DNA of 36,026 nt from Bacteroidota bacterium. GTDB lineage: Bacteria > Bacteroidota > Bacteroidia > Bacteroidales > F082. The notes below the pieces were generated by a model. That model ran no database searches and was not told the origin of the DNA. It worked only from the letters and a program-made list of their open reading frames with translations. Of this stretch, positions 35,858-36,026 are shown piece after piece. A program made the position numbers and the translations under genes. The DNA is taken from positions 1-36,026 of the forward strand of contig JAHIUX010000045.1 in NCBI GenBank assembly GCA_018816765.1, in the 5' to 3' direction. The first letter of the stretch is position 1. Each line of letters starts with the position of its first letter.

Positions 35858-36026
35858 GGCCTGTTGTGATGAGCTGATCAAAAATGCGACTTTAAGGCCC
35901 TGACGATTCGGACAGAATGAAGCTGTTGGCTGTTCAGTAGCAACAAACGCATATTCACAATACATGGTCAGCTAAGAAAATTCAATCCCGTCTCGTCCAG
36001 CGGGATTCGAAGATTCAAGAGATTCA

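Noticed and set aside
35984-36007. Hairpin AATCCCG/CGGGATT near the right edge as a terminator
   Set aside because: Only seven pairs with a ten-base loop and no T run on either side; the neighbouring gene on the right is out of view.
1-36026. CRISPR arrays, insertion sequences, phage genes, rRNA
   Set aside because: No regularly spaced repeats, transposase, integrase, capsid or rRNA motif was seen on either strand; the only sizeable repeat is the 95-bp pair near 21195-21450.

Overview
The window looks like chromosomal DNA from a member of the phylum Bacteroidota (Bacteroidetes). The signs are a secreted protease with a type IX secretion (T9SS) C-terminal sorting domain, -7 promoter boxes of the form TAnnTTTG, an S9B dipeptidyl peptidase, a bacterial GGGP synthase, a Pif1-like helicase with HRDC and HTH tails, and A-rich rather than Shine-Dalgarno-rich leaders. 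No species can be named from the sequence alone. No CRISPR array, insertion sequence or phage gene was seen.

Layout. (1) 1-5357, minus strand: the start of a secreted repeat protein that runs off the left edge, then a large T9SS-sorted subtilisin/beta-helix protein whose first codons lie in a run of ten G. (2) 5358-5890: divergent promoter region. It holds a promoter for the subtilisin gene and a promoter plus SAM-I riboswitch leader for the methionine genes. (3) 5891-11332, plus strand: metH and metF, which together make and use methyl-tetrahydrofolate to methylate homocysteine, followed by a GGGP synthase gene. (4) 11447-18602, plus: DPP-IV-like peptidase, a stand-alone receiver protein, a TPR/PAS hybrid histidine kinase, and a seven-repeat FG-GAP propeller protein overlapping the kinase stop codon; a strong terminator follows. 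(5) 18703-21189, plus: Pif1-like helicase. (6) 21190-21586: tRNA-Pro(CGG) on the minus strand with its terminator, plus a 95-bp direct repeat that duplicates the tRNA 3' end.

(7) 21587-35857 is the most unusual part. Three minus-strand envelope genes (LPP20-like protein; MltC-N-like/transglutaminase-like/propeller protein; beta-helix protein with a channel-like pore) and three plus-strand envelope genes (MltC-like lytic transglycosylase; CsgG-TPR-SH3 protein; LPP20-like protein) flank a 4.3-kb block of different character: two tandem four-cysteine paralogues, a SUKH/SMI1-KNR4 protein and a HerA-like ATPase. The two envelope arms share domains with each other (an MltC-N-like helical segment and LPP20-like folds). 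I infer they may serve one periplasmic/outer-membrane assembly; this is not demonstrated.

Regulation seen in the sequence: SAM feedback on metH-metF, a possible phase-variable G tract at the protease start, several Bacteroidota -7 boxes, and three convincing hairpins/terminators (after the protease, after the FG-GAP gene and after the tRNA).
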